From the NCBI RefSeq assembly GCF_003350325.1, contig NZ_QLYZ01000001.1, positions 62,001 through 126,000 of the forward strand: 64,000 bases of DNA. Direction: 5' to 3'. Below are positions 36,874 to 45,909 of the stretch, one piece after another. A program made the position numbers and the translations under genes. The notes below the pieces were generated by a model. The model saw nothing but the letters and a program-made list of their open reading frames with translations, was not told the DNA's origin and ran no database searches. The stretch is from Vibrio rhodolitus. GTDB lineage: Bacteria; Pseudomonadota; Gammaproteobacteria; Enterobacterales; Vibrionaceae. Positions within the stretch are counted from its first letter, which is position 1. Each line of letters begins with the position of its first letter.

Positions 36874-38202
36874 TTAGTTAAGGCAGGTGACAGGTTGATG
36901 TTTACGTACTGAAACCAGCAACTGAGCAAGCAATAAGACCCCGGTTACCGCAAGTCCGATGCCGATCCCGGCCCAAATGCCGCCTAATTGGTAGCTTTCA
37001 AGCAGCAGCCATGCGGCAGGAATACCAAACGTCCAATAACCAATGGCAGTCATCACGGTCGGCAGCATAACTATTTTCATACCACGCAGCAGGTTGATCG
37101 CGAGAAGCTGCCAAGCATCTACGATAAAAGCAAGGGCAACCACCCAAAGCACCGAAGTAAGTAACTGAGTGAGATTAGCATCGAGATTGAAAATTGCGGC
37201 GATAAACTCGGGATAGAGAATAAACCCGCCCGCAAGCACAATACTAATTACTGTGGTAATGGCAAAGCTGCGAATTGCGGTTTGCTTGATCCCCGAGTAG
37301 TTCTCGGCACCAAAGTCTTGCCCGACTAAAATTGCAGCAGCTTGCGAAAAGCCAAAGTTGATATTCCATGTAAAGCTTAGGCATTGTAGTAAGATCTGAT
37401 GCAGTGCTAGAGCTGCGACGCCAACAGTACCTGCCATTAAGGTTCCGCCATAGATCAAACCATGCTCAAGTAGTGCAGCAAGACCAATTGGCAAACCCAT
37501 CGCTAGCAGCGGTAAAGTTAAGCGTAGCGAATATTCATCAATATTTTTCCACGGTGCAAATTCAGAGAAATGGCTGCGGCTAAAGACCCAGTAGCCATAA
37601 CCAATCATTACTATCAAGGACGATAGAGCAGTACCCGCACCTAAGCCCGTTAGACCCAGCTCAAAGGTAAAGGCAAGCACATAGCTAATTGGCACATTAA
37701 GCACAATGTTCGCCACAGACATCACTAAAATAGAGCGAACGTTACCAAATGCGCTGGTTAAGCCGCGTAAAATAAGTAGCAATAGCGATGGCAGCATGGT
37801 CCATTTTAAGGCATCGACATACTGCATCGCAGGGGCAATAACCTCTTCAGGTTGTTGAGCGATGCGTAACAGATGCGGAGCAAAGGAGAAGCAACTGATA
37901 AGCAAAGCCGACAAAATCAGCGTCAACAACACCGCGCCTTTGATGGCAAAGCGAATTTGTTGATTGCCAAACTCAGGTCTTGCCACTCTTTGCCCGTAAG
38001 CAATGGCGACAAGGTTTGCCACACAACCGACAGTGCTGCTGGCGACAATAAAGATAAAGCTAAAAATGGATGCACCGAGCCCACCCGCAGCGAGCGCGGC
38101 AATGCTAAGGCGTGACATCATCCAAACATCGGTCAAAACCAACGCCATGGCAATGAGCTGAGAGATGATAAGAGGGAATGCTAAAGAGAGAATTTTTCTC
38201 AT
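36874..38202 (-). CDS. MATE family efflux transporter
   Basis: A 442-residue, 12-TM protein of the MATE fold. It begins MRKILSLAFPLIISQLIAMALVLTDVWMMSRL and contains the internal repeat around residue 235 (LTLPLLAMGLPIGLAALLEHGLIYGGTLMAGTVG). Members export cationic drugs or dyes by Na+ or H+ antiport. A LysR regulator is divergently encoded 123 bases away and may control it. Sub-family (NorM, DinF or other) cannot be fixed by eye. Confidence 0.9.
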   Translation of the reverse strand: MRKILSLAFPLIISQLIAMALVLTDVWMMSRLSIAALAAGGLGASIFSFIFIVASSTVGCVANLVAIAYGQRVARPEFGNQQIRFAIKGAVLLTLILSALLISCFSFAPHLLRIAQQPEEVIAPAMQYVDALKWTMLPSLLLLILRGLTSAFGNVRSILVMSVANIVLNVPISYVLAFTFELGLTGLGAGTALSSLIVMIGYGYWVFSRSHFSEFAPWKNIDEYSLRLTLPLLAMGLPIGLAALLEHGLIYGGTLMAGTVGVAALALHQILLQCLSFTWNINFGFSQAAAILVGQDFGAENYSGIKQTAIRSFAITTVISIVLAGGFILYPEFIAAIFNLDANLTQLLTSVLWVVALAFIVDAWQLLAINLLRGMKIVMLPTVMTAIGYWTFGIPAAWLLLESYQLGGIWAGIGIGLAVTGVLLLAQLLVSVRKHQPVTCLN

Positions 38203-38325
38203 GATGGCTCAAGTTTGTTTCTGTAAAGTGTATTGTGATTTTCGCTCATTAAACGCTGAATTTTATTCGCTATCAAATGATTAATATGTCACTCTGGCAT
38301 GATCTGAAATCATACTAAAAGTATT

Positions 38326-39270
38326 ATGAAAGCGTATCCGAATCTGCCGTTTAGCCACAATAGTTTGAAAGTGTTTGAAACTGTCGCGCGTTTGTTGAGC
38401 TTTACCCAAGCCGCGCATGAGCTTAACGTCACGCAAAGTGCGGTGAGTCGCCAGGTAAAAGCATTAGAGGATGAAGTTAATGCCACTTTGATTATTCGCA
38501 AGCACCGCTCGATTGAGCTGACGGAAAAAGGTATGGCGTTATTTCAGGTGCTGAGAAACAACTACTTAGAGTTGCAAACGCTGCTGGAGAAATGGAGCCA
38601 ACCAGAGAAGAAACGTTTGGTGATCAAAAGTGCAATTAGTTTTGCTACCCGAATATTGATCCCAAGAGTAAGAGAGCTCAATGAACGTTATCCTGACTAT
38701 GAGATTGTTATTATCCCTTTAATTGAAGGCGATTGGGATTTATCGGCAGAGCAAAGTGACTTGGCGATTATTAACACCAGACAGCCAGAGCTTTATCGTG
38801 GGCATCCCAAAGCGACTTTTTTGCGTGACGAATACATGGCGCCAATCTACACGCCAAGTGATGAGCAGAGTGAAAAGGATATAAAGCAGGTTCTTGAAAT
38901 GCCGCGTCTGCATGCAACTGACGACCATTTAGATTGGCATACATGGCTTAATCAAGAAGAGGGTCTTGCCATCAAGCCCAGCCGCGACACATCATTTATT
39001 AGCCTAGACTTAGCGATCAGCGCCAGTTTAGCCGGGCATGGTGCCACCGTGACCGACTTACTGTTGGTATTGCCAGAGCTTGAGCGCGGTTTTTTACGCA
39101 CGCCTAACTGTGCACCTGTGCGCAGCAGCCCGTGGCAATACTACGCTTATCTGCCGCAACAAAGTGAGATAGCTTTAGATCTACTCACTTGGCTACAGCA
39201 ACTCTTTGACCAACATCTCGAGCGTCTTCATCGGTTGGCGGATAAACATCAATGGCGCCTTGAACACTAG
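38326..39270 (+). CDS. LysR family transcriptional regulator (GcvA-like)
   Basis: A 314-residue regulator. The N-terminal winged HTH is clear: NSLKVFETVARLLSFTQAAHELNVTQSAVSRQVKALEDEVNATLIIR. The C-terminal effector domain follows from about residue 95. Divergent placement from the MATE transporter suggests it controls that gene and itself. The inducer is unknown. Confidence 0.9.
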   Translation: MKAYPNLPFSHNSLKVFETVARLLSFTQAAHELNVTQSAVSRQVKALEDEVNATLIIRKHRSIELTEKGMALFQVLRNNYLELQTLLEKWSQPEKKRLVIKSAISFATRILIPRVRELNERYPDYEIVIIPLIEGDWDLSAEQSDLAIINTRQPELYRGHPKATFLRDEYMAPIYTPSDEQSEKDIKQVLEMPRLHATDDHLDWHTWLNQEEGLAIKPSRDTSFISLDLAISASLAGHGATVTDLLLVLPELERGFLRTPNCAPVRSSPWQYYAYLPQQSEIALDLLTWLQQLFDQHLERLHRLADKHQWRLEH

Positions 39271-39359
39271 GGTGAATGCCGAAAGTGTGCAGATGCTCGA
39301 ACACTTAATTTGTAGCATAGGTATGATTGATGTTACAGGCTCTCAGTAAGGCGGCTCAG

Positions 39360-40061
39360 ATGATCGAAATTGACTCAAACCTATGGGTATTTAATGGCGG
39401 CAATGTGTCGTTTTTAAGCTTTCCATTTTCCACTCGCATGACGGTTGTCCGTTTAAGTGATGGTCGACTGTGGGTCCATAGTCCAATCGAATTGTCTAGT
39501 TCGCTGCAGCAGCAAATCGATGAGCTAGGGGAGGTAGGCTATTTGGTGGCGCCAAATCATTTGCATCACCTATTTATTCAGCAATGGCAAGAGCAATACC
39601 CAGATGCGCTAACCTATGGTACCGCGCAGGTGATCAAAAAAAGACAAGATCTTAAGTTTGAAAACTGTCTAGCTGCCTCATCACAACTACCATGGGAGGA
39701 TGACATTGATCACTTGCTGTTTACTGGCTCTGCAGTGATGCAAGAAAGTGTGTTTTTTCACCAAGCGTCTCGCACTTTAATCGTAACCGACTTGATTGAA
39801 AATTTTGCGCCGCAACACTTTAGCCCTTTACAAAGAAACATCGCCAAAGTGGTTGGTATTCTAGCGCCAAATGGCAAGATGCCTTTGGATTGGCGACTCA
39901 CCTTCCAATTTAATAAGGCGGAGGCAAAAGCCCATATGGCGCACATACTCGCGTGGCAGCCACAGCGAGTTGTTATGGCGCACGGTGAAATGATTGAGCA
40001 AGATGCCGACACCTTCTTAAGGCGTTCATTTAATTGGCTTGGCAGTTTTGCACCCCAATAA
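39360..40061 (+). CDS. DUF4336 family protein (metallo-beta-lactamase-like fold)
   Basis: A 233-residue protein. It shows the DUF4336 pattern: I-D-S-N-L-W near the start, MTVVRLSDGRLWVHSPIEL, VAPNHLHHLF (a His cluster in the place of the metal motif of metallo-hydrolases), then GSAVMQESVFFHQASRTLIVTDLIENF and MAHGEMIEQD. Biochemical function is unknown. The ATG at 39360 fits the family start and has AAGG eight bases upstream; upstream starts at 39327/39330 are possible. Confidence 0.78.
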   Translation: MIEIDSNLWVFNGGNVSFLSFPFSTRMTVVRLSDGRLWVHSPIELSSSLQQQIDELGEVGYLVAPNHLHHLFIQQWQEQYPDALTYGTAQVIKKRQDLKFENCLAASSQLPWEDDIDHLLFTGSAVMQESVFFHQASRTLIVTDLIENFAPQHFSPLQRNIAKVVGILAPNGKMPLDWRLTFQFNKAEAKAHMAHILAWQPQRVVMAHGEMIEQDADTFLRRSFNWLGSFAPQ

Positions 40062-40130
40062 TTATCGAGTTGCTGGCTTAACACATCTCATTCGCTGGGC
40101 TGGCATCTACCACAAATTGAAGAGGCAAGC

Positions 40131-40697
40131 ATGTTAGAGACCAAAAGGCTTATCCTTCGCCAGTGGGAACAAGCGGACTTTAAACATTTTGCACGTATGT
40201 GTGCAGACCCAGAGGTAATGCAATATTTTCCTGCCACATTGAGTGAGGCGGAAAGTGAGCAGTTAGCTAACCGGTTGCAAGCATTAATCGATCTCCATGG
40301 CTGGGGATTTTGGGCTGTTGAAATCAAAGCAACGGGTGAGTTTATTGGCTTTGTTGGGCTCAATACTATTGATGGCGAAAGTGGTATCCCCAGAGCGCCA
40401 TTTCTTGAAATTGGTTGGCGTATTGCCAAGCAATATTGGCACAAAGGCTATGCCACCGAAGCTGCAGATCAAGCGATGCGTTACGCCTTTTTTGTTTTAG
40501 GCGTGGATGATGTTTACGCGTTTACCGCAAAAGATAATCTGCCTTCGCAAAAAGTGATGCAGCGGTTAGGCATGATTGATACAAGGCTCGACTTTGACCA
40601 TCCCAAATTGCCGCAAGGACATCCGCTGGAGCGTCATTGTCTATACCGTATAGATAAGACAACCCTGCTGTCAGCTAATGCGCTCGGCGCGATTTAA
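40131..40697 (+). CDS. GNAT acetyltransferase, RimJ/RimL type
   Basis: A 188-residue acetyltransferase beginning LETKRLILRQWEQADFKHFARMCADPEVMQYFP, the typical RimJ-like start, with the acetyl-CoA motif WRIAKQYWHKGYATEAADQAMRYAF and NLPSQKVMQRLGM. Substrate unknown; the class includes ribosomal-protein and small-molecule N-acetyltransferases. It precedes a sugar O-acetyltransferase gene by 39 bases, possibly as a transcript pair. Confidence 0.86.
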   Translation: MLETKRLILRQWEQADFKHFARMCADPEVMQYFPATLSEAESEQLANRLQALIDLHGWGFWAVEIKATGEFIGFVGLNTIDGESGIPRAPFLEIGWRIAKQYWHKGYATEAADQAMRYAFFVLGVDDVYAFTAKDNLPSQKVMQRLGMIDTRLDFDHPKLPQGHPLERHCLYRIDKTTLLSANALGAI

Positions 40698-40736
40698 CAC
40701 CTGGCAGTTGATTTACAAATGGAGTAAGAGCTAGCT

Positions 40737-41345
40737 ATGGAAACGCGACAGAAAATGCACTCTCAGCAAGTCTACCATTGTGATGATTCGAAGTTGATCG
40801 CCGAACAGCAAGCGTGTTTGGAAATCCTGTATGACTTTAACCACTGTCGCCCTAGTCAGTTTGCTGAGCGGGACGCTCTTCTACGTATGCTATTGGGTAG
40901 TGCGGGCAAAGAGTGCTATATCGAGCCGCCGCTGCGTGCCAATTGGGGTAAGCATACCCATATTGGCGACAGTTTTTACGCGAATTTCAATTTGACCTTA
41001 GTGGACGATACCACCATCACCATTGGTAACCATGTGATGTTTGGTCCCAATGTGGTTCTGACTACCGCAGGTCACCCCATAGACCCAGCAAGAAGGCGCA
41101 AAGTGGCGCAGTTTAATATTCCGATCACGATTGAAGATAATGTTTGGATTGGCGCCAATGTTGTGGTGCTTCCCGGTGTCACGATCGGTGAAAACAGTGT
41201 GGTAGGGGCTGGGAGTGTCGTGACGAAAGACATTCCGCCAAACGTAGTCGCCGTCGGTAACCCTTGTCGGGTATTAAGAGAGATATCCGCAAGAGATAAA
41301 GAGTATTACTTTCGTGACTATAGATATGACGTTGTTTTGGGGTAA
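40737..41345 (+). CDS. maa: Sugar O-acetyltransferase (maltose/galactoside type)
   Basis: A 202-residue left-handed beta-helix hexapeptide-repeat enzyme. A MAC-type N-terminal helical segment is followed by repeats such as IGDSFYANFNLTLVDDTTITIGNHVMFGPNVVL, TTAGHPI with the catalytic His, VWIGANVVVLPGVTIGENSVVGAGSVVTKDIPPNVVAVGNP. It transfers acetyl from acetyl-CoA to sugars such as maltose or galactosides. The gene symbol is by similarity of layout only. It converges on nagA. Confidence 0.83.
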   Translation: METRQKMHSQQVYHCDDSKLIAEQQACLEILYDFNHCRPSQFAERDALLRMLLGSAGKECYIEPPLRANWGKHTHIGDSFYANFNLTLVDDTTITIGNHVMFGPNVVLTTAGHPIDPARRRKVAQFNIPITIEDNVWIGANVVVLPGVTIGENSVVGAGSVVTKDIPPNVVAVGNPCRVLREISARDKEYYFRDYRYDVVLG

Positions 41346-41363
41346 CGTCAAGCTATAGGTATT

Positions 41364-41389
41364 CTTCAGCCACCATCAAAGGTGGCTGA
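41364..41389. terminator. Hairpin between maa and nagA
   Basis: TTCAGCCACC-ATCAAA-GGTGGCTGAA, a 10-bp stem with only weak T or A runs. It probably ends one or both convergent transcripts. Confidence 0.65.
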
Positions 41390-41401
41390 ATTGCCAAGGA
41401 G

Positions 41402-42535
41402 TTAAAAAAGCTGACCGTCGACCAGTACCGCCTGCGAGCGATAGTTGTCATCTAACACAGTGGCAGCGGCTCTAAAGCCTTGTTGCAGTTTACCTAAGTT
41501 ATCGATTTGCATCGCTTGGGCTGGGTAGCTCGACGCCATTTTCAGTGCTTCTTGCTCAGCAATACCCCAGGCAATCACATTGGCGACAGACTCATCCATG
41601 CCAATATGCGCGCCAGCTAGACTGCCTTCAGCGTTCACTAGCATATTATCGATAACTTCGATGATTTGACCATCGAGCTCAAAGCGATTGGTTTTACTGC
41701 CAACGGTTGCCATTGCGTCAGTCACAATCAGGAGTTTACCTTGCGGTTTAGCTTTGTGGGCAAGCAAAAAACTTTGTGGATGCACGTGTATGCCATCAGT
41801 GATGATTGAGCACCAAGCATGGTCGCTGTTAAGTGCCGTTCCTACCACGCCCGGCTCGCGACCTTCAAAGGGTGACATGGCATTAAACAGATGAGTAAAG
41901 CCGTTTACCTTTGACAGTTTTTCGTGTGTTAATTCACTAGCGGTGGCATTACTGTGACCACAAGAGATGATGACATCTTTTTGCTGCAAGTAGTTAAGGG
42001 CTTCAAGAGACATCTTCTCTGTTGCCGCAGTGACCAACACCTTGGCGTTCTTTGGCCAAGGGAAAGCGTCAAGGTCGGCAGTGCTCGGCGAATAAAACAG
42101 CTCGGCGTTGTGCGCGCCTTTTTTAGCGACATTGAGCCAAGGACCTTCAATATGTACGCCAAGCATTCCCGCGATCTTGTCGTTGACCGCTTGTTCGGCT
42201 GAGACTAACGCTTTGGCGATGCTCTCGGGCGTTGAACTGATCAGTGTCGGTAGCAAGTAAGCGGTGCCATGTGTTCGATGCGCGGCGCAAATCGTTTCGA
42301 TTGCGGCAGGACCAACGTCATTGTTAAACATGACATCCCCGCCGCCATTAACTTGAATATCGATAAAACCCGGTGCGATGAGACTATTGGCATAGTGCTG
42401 ACGTTCGATGTCTGCTGGCAGTTCGTTAATCGGCATAATGGCATGGATACGCTCATCTTCCCAAACCAGCGCGGCATCTTGGTGATAATTATCTCCATCA
42501 AATATTCGTGGAGCTGAGATGGCTTTCATTACCAT
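41402..42535 (-). CDS. nagA: N-acetylglucosamine-6-phosphate deacetylase
   Basis: A 377-residue amidohydrolase that converts GlcNAc-6-P to GlcN-6-P, the last step of the local sialic acid pathway. Visible landmarks: PGFIDIQVNGGGDVMFN, LLPTLISSTPES, GVHIEGPWLN with the metal-site Glu, CGHSNATASEL and THLFNAMSPFEGREPG with metal-site His residues, and VTDAMATVGS with the catalytic Asp. The ATG at 42535 has AAGGAAG upstream and overlaps nanK; an ATG two codons later (42529) shares a base with the nanK stop. It is the last gene of nanE-nanK-nagA. Confidence 0.93.
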   Translation of the reverse strand: MVMKAISAPRIFDGDNYHQDAALVWEDERIHAIMPINELPADIERQHYANSLIAPGFIDIQVNGGGDVMFNNDVGPAAIETICAAHRTHGTAYLLPTLISSTPESIAKALVSAEQAVNDKIAGMLGVHIEGPWLNVAKKGAHNAELFYSPSTADLDAFPWPKNAKVLVTAATEKMSLEALNYLQQKDVIISCGHSNATASELTHEKLSKVNGFTHLFNAMSPFEGREPGVVGTALNSDHAWCSIITDGIHVHPQSFLLAHKAKPQGKLLIVTDAMATVGSKTNRFELDGQIIEVIDNMLVNAEGSLAGAHIGMDESVANVIAWGIAEQEALKMASSYPAQAMQIDNLGKLQQGFRAAATVLDDNYRSQAVLVDGQLF

Positions 42536-43404
42536 GATTCTTCCTTGTTGAACTGAAAAGCGGCGCCCAGTAAGCAAGCATCGTAATCACCTTGCGCGGC
42601 GATAACGGGGACTTGAAACGCGGCTGGACGTTGTAATATTTTTTGTGTCACTCGATCTAGATAAGAGGTGGCTAATCCCACGCCGCCTCCGAGCACTACC
42701 ATATCTAAATCTAACGTTGCCTTCAAATTGCAGCATAAAGTTGCAATGGCTTTAGCGCTTTGCTCGATGATGTGGTTGGCTTGAGGGTTAATGCTGGCGA
42801 TCTCAAACAGCTCAACATTACTGATATTGGGTGTAAAAACCTCATCGCTAAAGCGTTTAATTGCCGTACCAGAGGCGATAGCTTCCACACAACCGATTTG
42901 ACCACAGCCACAATGTGGACCGTGTGGATCAATAGAAAAGTGCCCGACATGACCAGCTAAGCCGCTGGCTCCACTGTGTAATTTGCCATCAATAATGATG
43001 CCGCCACCCACACCAGTTGAAACGGTAATAAACGCCATATTGCGAATATCAGCGCCAAGTTTGGTGTACTCATACCAAGCGGCGGCTTGAGCGTCGTTTA
43101 ACATCGCGACCGGTAGATTTGTTAATGACTCCAGAGCTTGAGCGAGTGGAAATGGCGCAGGAAAGGCAAGGGTATCTGGGTTGACCGCTGAGATCCCTTG
43201 CTCTGTGACTAAGCCAGTAGTGGAAATACCAATACGGCTGACTTTATCCATCCAATCTGTTGCGTGCTCCAAAATCGTGCCCGCAAACAGTTCTGCTTGT
43301 TGCACGATTGGTGTTGGGAATTGGCGACGCTCGACAATAGCATCGTTCTCTACCAACCCGATTGCGATTTTTGTACCGCCGATATCAATCGCCAATGTAG
43401 ACAT
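42529..43404 (-). CDS. nanK: N-acetylmannosamine kinase (ROK family)
   Basis: A 291-residue kinase that phosphorylates ManNAc to ManNAc-6-P. The ATP-binding start is LAIDIGGTKIAIGLV. The ROK signature and zinc site appear as GLAGHVGHFSIDPHGPHCGCGQIGCVEAIASG (CxCGxxGC). The middle of the nanE-nanK-nagA operon, its start overlaps the nanE stop as TAATG, indicating translational coupling. Confidence 0.93.
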   Translation of the reverse strand: MSTLAIDIGGTKIAIGLVENDAIVERRQFPTPIVQQAELFAGTILEHATDWMDKVSRIGISTTGLVTEQGISAVNPDTLAFPAPFPLAQALESLTNLPVAMLNDAQAAAWYEYTKLGADIRNMAFITVSTGVGGGIIIDGKLHSGASGLAGHVGHFSIDPHGPHCGCGQIGCVEAIASGTAIKRFSDEVFTPNISNVELFEIASINPQANHIIEQSAKAIATLCCNLKATLDLDMVVLGGGVGLATSYLDRVTQKILQRPAAFQVPVIAAQGDYDACLLGAAFQFNKEESW

Positions 43405-44102
43405 TAGTGTGCTCCTGCCTTTTGAGTTTGTGCGTTAAACCACCCGATCATCACTTCAAGTCGAGTTAATGCCGAGCCGACAGTGACTGCGGTTGCGCCG
43501 TGAGCGATGGCTTGCGCGGCAAGTTCTGGTGTGTTGTAGCGTCCTTCCGCCATAGTAAAGAAACCGGCTTTAGAAAACTGTTCGACCAGTTGCAAATCCG
43601 GTTCTGTTGGCTCTTCACCGCCGACGTATCCAGATAAGGTCGAGCCAATAATCTCAACGCCAACTTCATTTGCCCAAAGACCATCTTCAAAGCTTGAGCA
43701 GTCTGCCATGGCGAAACACTCAGTCGCTTGGATTGCTTTAGCGATAGCATCACGGCTTTCAGGACGAGCTCGATTGGTCGCATCAAAAGCGATGATTGTC
43801 GCGCCTGCTTCAGCTAAGGAAGCAACATCACAAAGATACGGCGTAATGCGCACAGGACTGTCCGTTAAATCACGTTTAACAATGGCAATAATTGGTACAT
43901 TTACCGCCTGAGATACCGCTTTTACGTTATCAACACCTTCAATGCGTAACGCTTTTGCTCCTGCTTGCTCTGCTGCTTGTGCCATTGCCACGATAAACTC
44001 GGTTTTCTCTAAAGGACTACCGGGAACTGGCTGAATAGATACGACAGTTTGACCTTGTAGTGATTCTTTTAACTGTTTGATATTTAATTTATTTGTTCTC
44101 AC
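43404..44102 (-). CDS. nanE: N-acetylmannosamine-6-phosphate 2-epimerase
   Basis: A 232-residue TIM-barrel epimerase making GlcNAc-6-P from ManNAc-6-P. It contains [50 protein letters not shown], then [10 protein letters not shown] with the catalytic Lys, and [12 protein letters not shown]. The GTG start at 44102 is preceded by GAGAGG and gives nearly the E. coli length (229). The frame runs further up to 44225 but those residues are not family-like. It starts an operon divergent from siaPQM. Confidence 0.92.
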   Translation of the reverse strand: MRTNKLNIKQLKESLQGQTVVSIQPVPGSPLEKTEFIVAMAQAAEQAGAKALRIEGVDNVKAVSQAVNVPIIAIVKRDLTDSPVRITPYLCDVASLAEAGATIIAFDATNRARPESRDAIAKAIQATECFAMADCSSFEDGLWANEVGVEIIGSTLSGYVGGEEPTEPDLQLVEQFSKAGFFTMAEGRYNTPELAAQAIAHGATAVTVGSALTRLEVMIGWFNAQTQKAGAH

Positions 44103-44225
44103 GCTTGGCCTCTCAAAAAGACTTTCCATAGCGGAGTGAAGGCAAATTAACGCCTTACACAATTCGTCGAGTAAGCAGGTAGAAAACATATCTCTGGCGA
44201 ATTTTTGTCCGCGATCACATTTCAA

Positions 44226-44349
44226 AAAAAGTTGGTTTGAAAATAATCTTCACCACCATAATAATTCATAACGAAAATAATTTTCAAACAAAATAAAAAT
44301 TTTTTTGAAATCCGTGAAACTAGGTAGAGAACAACAAAAAGGGAACACT
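44226..44349. promoter_or_regulatory. Divergent nanE / siaP control region with NanR-like palindromes
   Basis: A very A/T-rich region holding TTTGAAAATAAT (44236-44247), the 13-bp palindrome GAAAATAATTTTC (44273-44285), and a further TTTTGAAAT near the siaP leader. The RpiR-type NanR of V. vulnificus represses its divergent nan operons from such a position and is relieved by ManNAc-6-P. Similar A/T-rich elements recur upstream of the nanM pair. Binding by the local NanR is inferred. Confidence 0.6.
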
Positions 44350-45315
44350 ATGAAAGCCATGAACAAGATTACCTTCGCTATGCTTGCTTTAGGACTATCA
44401 GTATCCGCTCAAGCTGCGACTACGTTGAAAATGGGTATGCAACCATCAGTGGGTTCAGTGGAATATAACTCTGCAAAACTATTGGCAGACACCATTGAAG
44501 AACTTAGTAACGGTGAAATGAAAGTTGCGATCTACCCAAGTGCACAGCTAGGTGATGACCGCGCGATGCTACAGCAACTATCAATGGGTGACCTTGATAT
44601 TACTTATGCAGAGTTTGGTCGTATGGGTCTTTGGATCCCACGTGCCGAAGCGGTAATGCTTCCTTACGTAGCGCGTGACTTTGAACACCTACAAACCATT
44701 TTTAACTCAGACTTCGGTAAGGGTGTACGTGAAGAGATGCTAACCAAGTTTAACTGGCGTGCGCTTGACACTTGGTACAATGGTACTCGTGAAACTTCTT
44801 CTAACCGTCCTCTAAACAGTATCGAAGACTTTAAAGGTCTAAAACTACGCGTACCAAACGCGAAAGCGAACCTAAACTTTGCTCGTCTATCTGGCGCGTC
44901 ACCAACACCAATGGCGTTCTCTGAAGTTTACCTAGCGCTACAAACTAACGCGGTAGACGGTCAAGAAAACCCATTACCAGCGATTAAAACCATGAAGTTC
45001 TATGAAGTTCAGGCGAACTTGGCGATGACTAACCACATCGTTAACGACCAAATGGTGATCATCTCTGAAACGACTTGGCAAGGTCTAAGCGAAGAGCAAC
45101 GTGAAATCGTGAATAAAGCGGTAGCAAAAGCGGGCGAAGCACACACGGCATTTGTTAAGAAACAAGAAGCTGAGCTGATTGAATTCTTCGAAGCCGAAGG
45201 TGTAACCGTAACTTACCCAGATCTAGCACCGTTCCGTGAAGCAATGCAGCCTCTATACACTGAGTTTGAAGAAAAACTAGGTGAGCCTGTAGTGAAGAAA
45301 CTTGCAGCGATGTAA
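44350..45315 (+). CDS. siaP: Sialic acid TRAP transporter solute-binding protein
   Basis: A 321-residue periplasmic binding protein (DctP family) that captures N-acetylneuraminate. The signal peptide ends SVSAQA before ATTLK. Family landmarks: RVPNAKANLNFARLSGASPTPMAFSEVYLALQTNAVDGQENP, holding the Arg that binds the ligand carboxylate. The ATG at 44350 has AAAGGGA upstream; the longer frame is not used. Strong codon bias suggests high expression. It heads siaP-siaQ-siaM-nanA. Two hairpins separate it from siaQ. Confidence 0.93.
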   Translation: MKAMNKITFAMLALGLSVSAQAATTLKMGMQPSVGSVEYNSAKLLADTIEELSNGEMKVAIYPSAQLGDDRAMLQQLSMGDLDITYAEFGRMGLWIPRAEAVMLPYVARDFEHLQTIFNSDFGKGVREEMLTKFNWRALDTWYNGTRETSSNRPLNSIEDFKGLKLRVPNAKANLNFARLSGASPTPMAFSEVYLALQTNAVDGQENPLPAIKTMKFYEVQANLAMTNHIVNDQMVIISETTWQGLSEEQREIVNKAVAKAGEAHTAFVKKQEAELIEFFEAEGVTVTYPDLAPFREAMQPLYTEFEEKLGEPVVKKLAAM

Positions 45316-45322
45316 GCATCCT

Positions 45323-45381
45323 GAGCCCATTAAGGCTCGAATTTAAGTGTTAATTTCTAGGCTGGCCACTTGCGGCCAGCC
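45323..45381 (+). promoter_or_regulatory. Two intercistronic hairpins between siaP and siaQ
   Basis: GAGCC-CATTAA-GGCTC (45323-45338) and GGCTGGCC-ACTTGC-GGCCAGCC (45360-45381). Neither has a long T run. They probably stabilise the siaP message or reduce read-through, giving more binding protein than permease. Confidence 0.6.
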
Positions 45382-45393
45382 ATGGAGCTCAAA

Positions 45394-45903
45394 ATGTTAC
45401 GCAAGATTATCGATAATATAGAAGAGATCATCACCGTACCGCTAATGGCTTCTTTGTTAGTGGTGCTTACATGGCAAATTGTCAGCCGTTGGATGCTAAA
45501 CGATCCTTCACTATGGAGTGAGGAACTCGCAAGGGTTCTATTCATGTACATGTGTATGATTGGCTGTTCTATGGCAATCAAACGCGGTGCGCACGTCAAC
45601 ATTACTTTTTTCTCTGACAAGTTACCTGAAAAAGCGCGTATTGCTTTAATTCTTTCACTTGAGTTTGCTGTTCTTCTATCGATTTTCGCCATTATCTATC
45701 TTGGTTATCAGCACGTTCAACGTACCGCGTTTTTTGAACTAATTACACTCGGCATTTCTAGTAAATGGCAAACCTACGCCTTACCGATTGGCGGCTGTTT
45801 TATGGTTTTTCGTCAAGTACAGAAAATGGTGGGTATCGCGAAGCAGTTTTCGCATAGCGATAAAGAGTTAGTAGCATCTGATTCTCAGATGGCTGAGAGG
45901 TAG
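45394..45903 (+). CDS. siaQ: Sialic acid TRAP transporter small permease
   Basis: A 169-residue DctQ-type subunit with four TM helices. It contains the family segment WSEELARVLFMYMCMIGCSMAIKRGAHVNITFF (conserved SEE and G-x-x-x-A-x-K-R-x-x-H). With SiaM it forms the membrane part of the Na+-dependent sialic acid TRAP transporter. The ATG at 45394 has GGAG six bases upstream. It is separate from siaM, unlike the fused SiaQM of Haemophilus. Confidence 0.9.
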   Translation: MLRKIIDNIEEIITVPLMASLLVVLTWQIVSRWMLNDPSLWSEELARVLFMYMCMIGCSMAIKRGAHVNITFFSDKLPEKARIALILSLEFAVLLSIFAIIYLGYQHVQRTAFFELITLGISSKWQTYALPIGGCFMVFRQVQKMVGIAKQFSHSDKELVASDSQMAER

Positions 45904-45909
45904 TAAATC

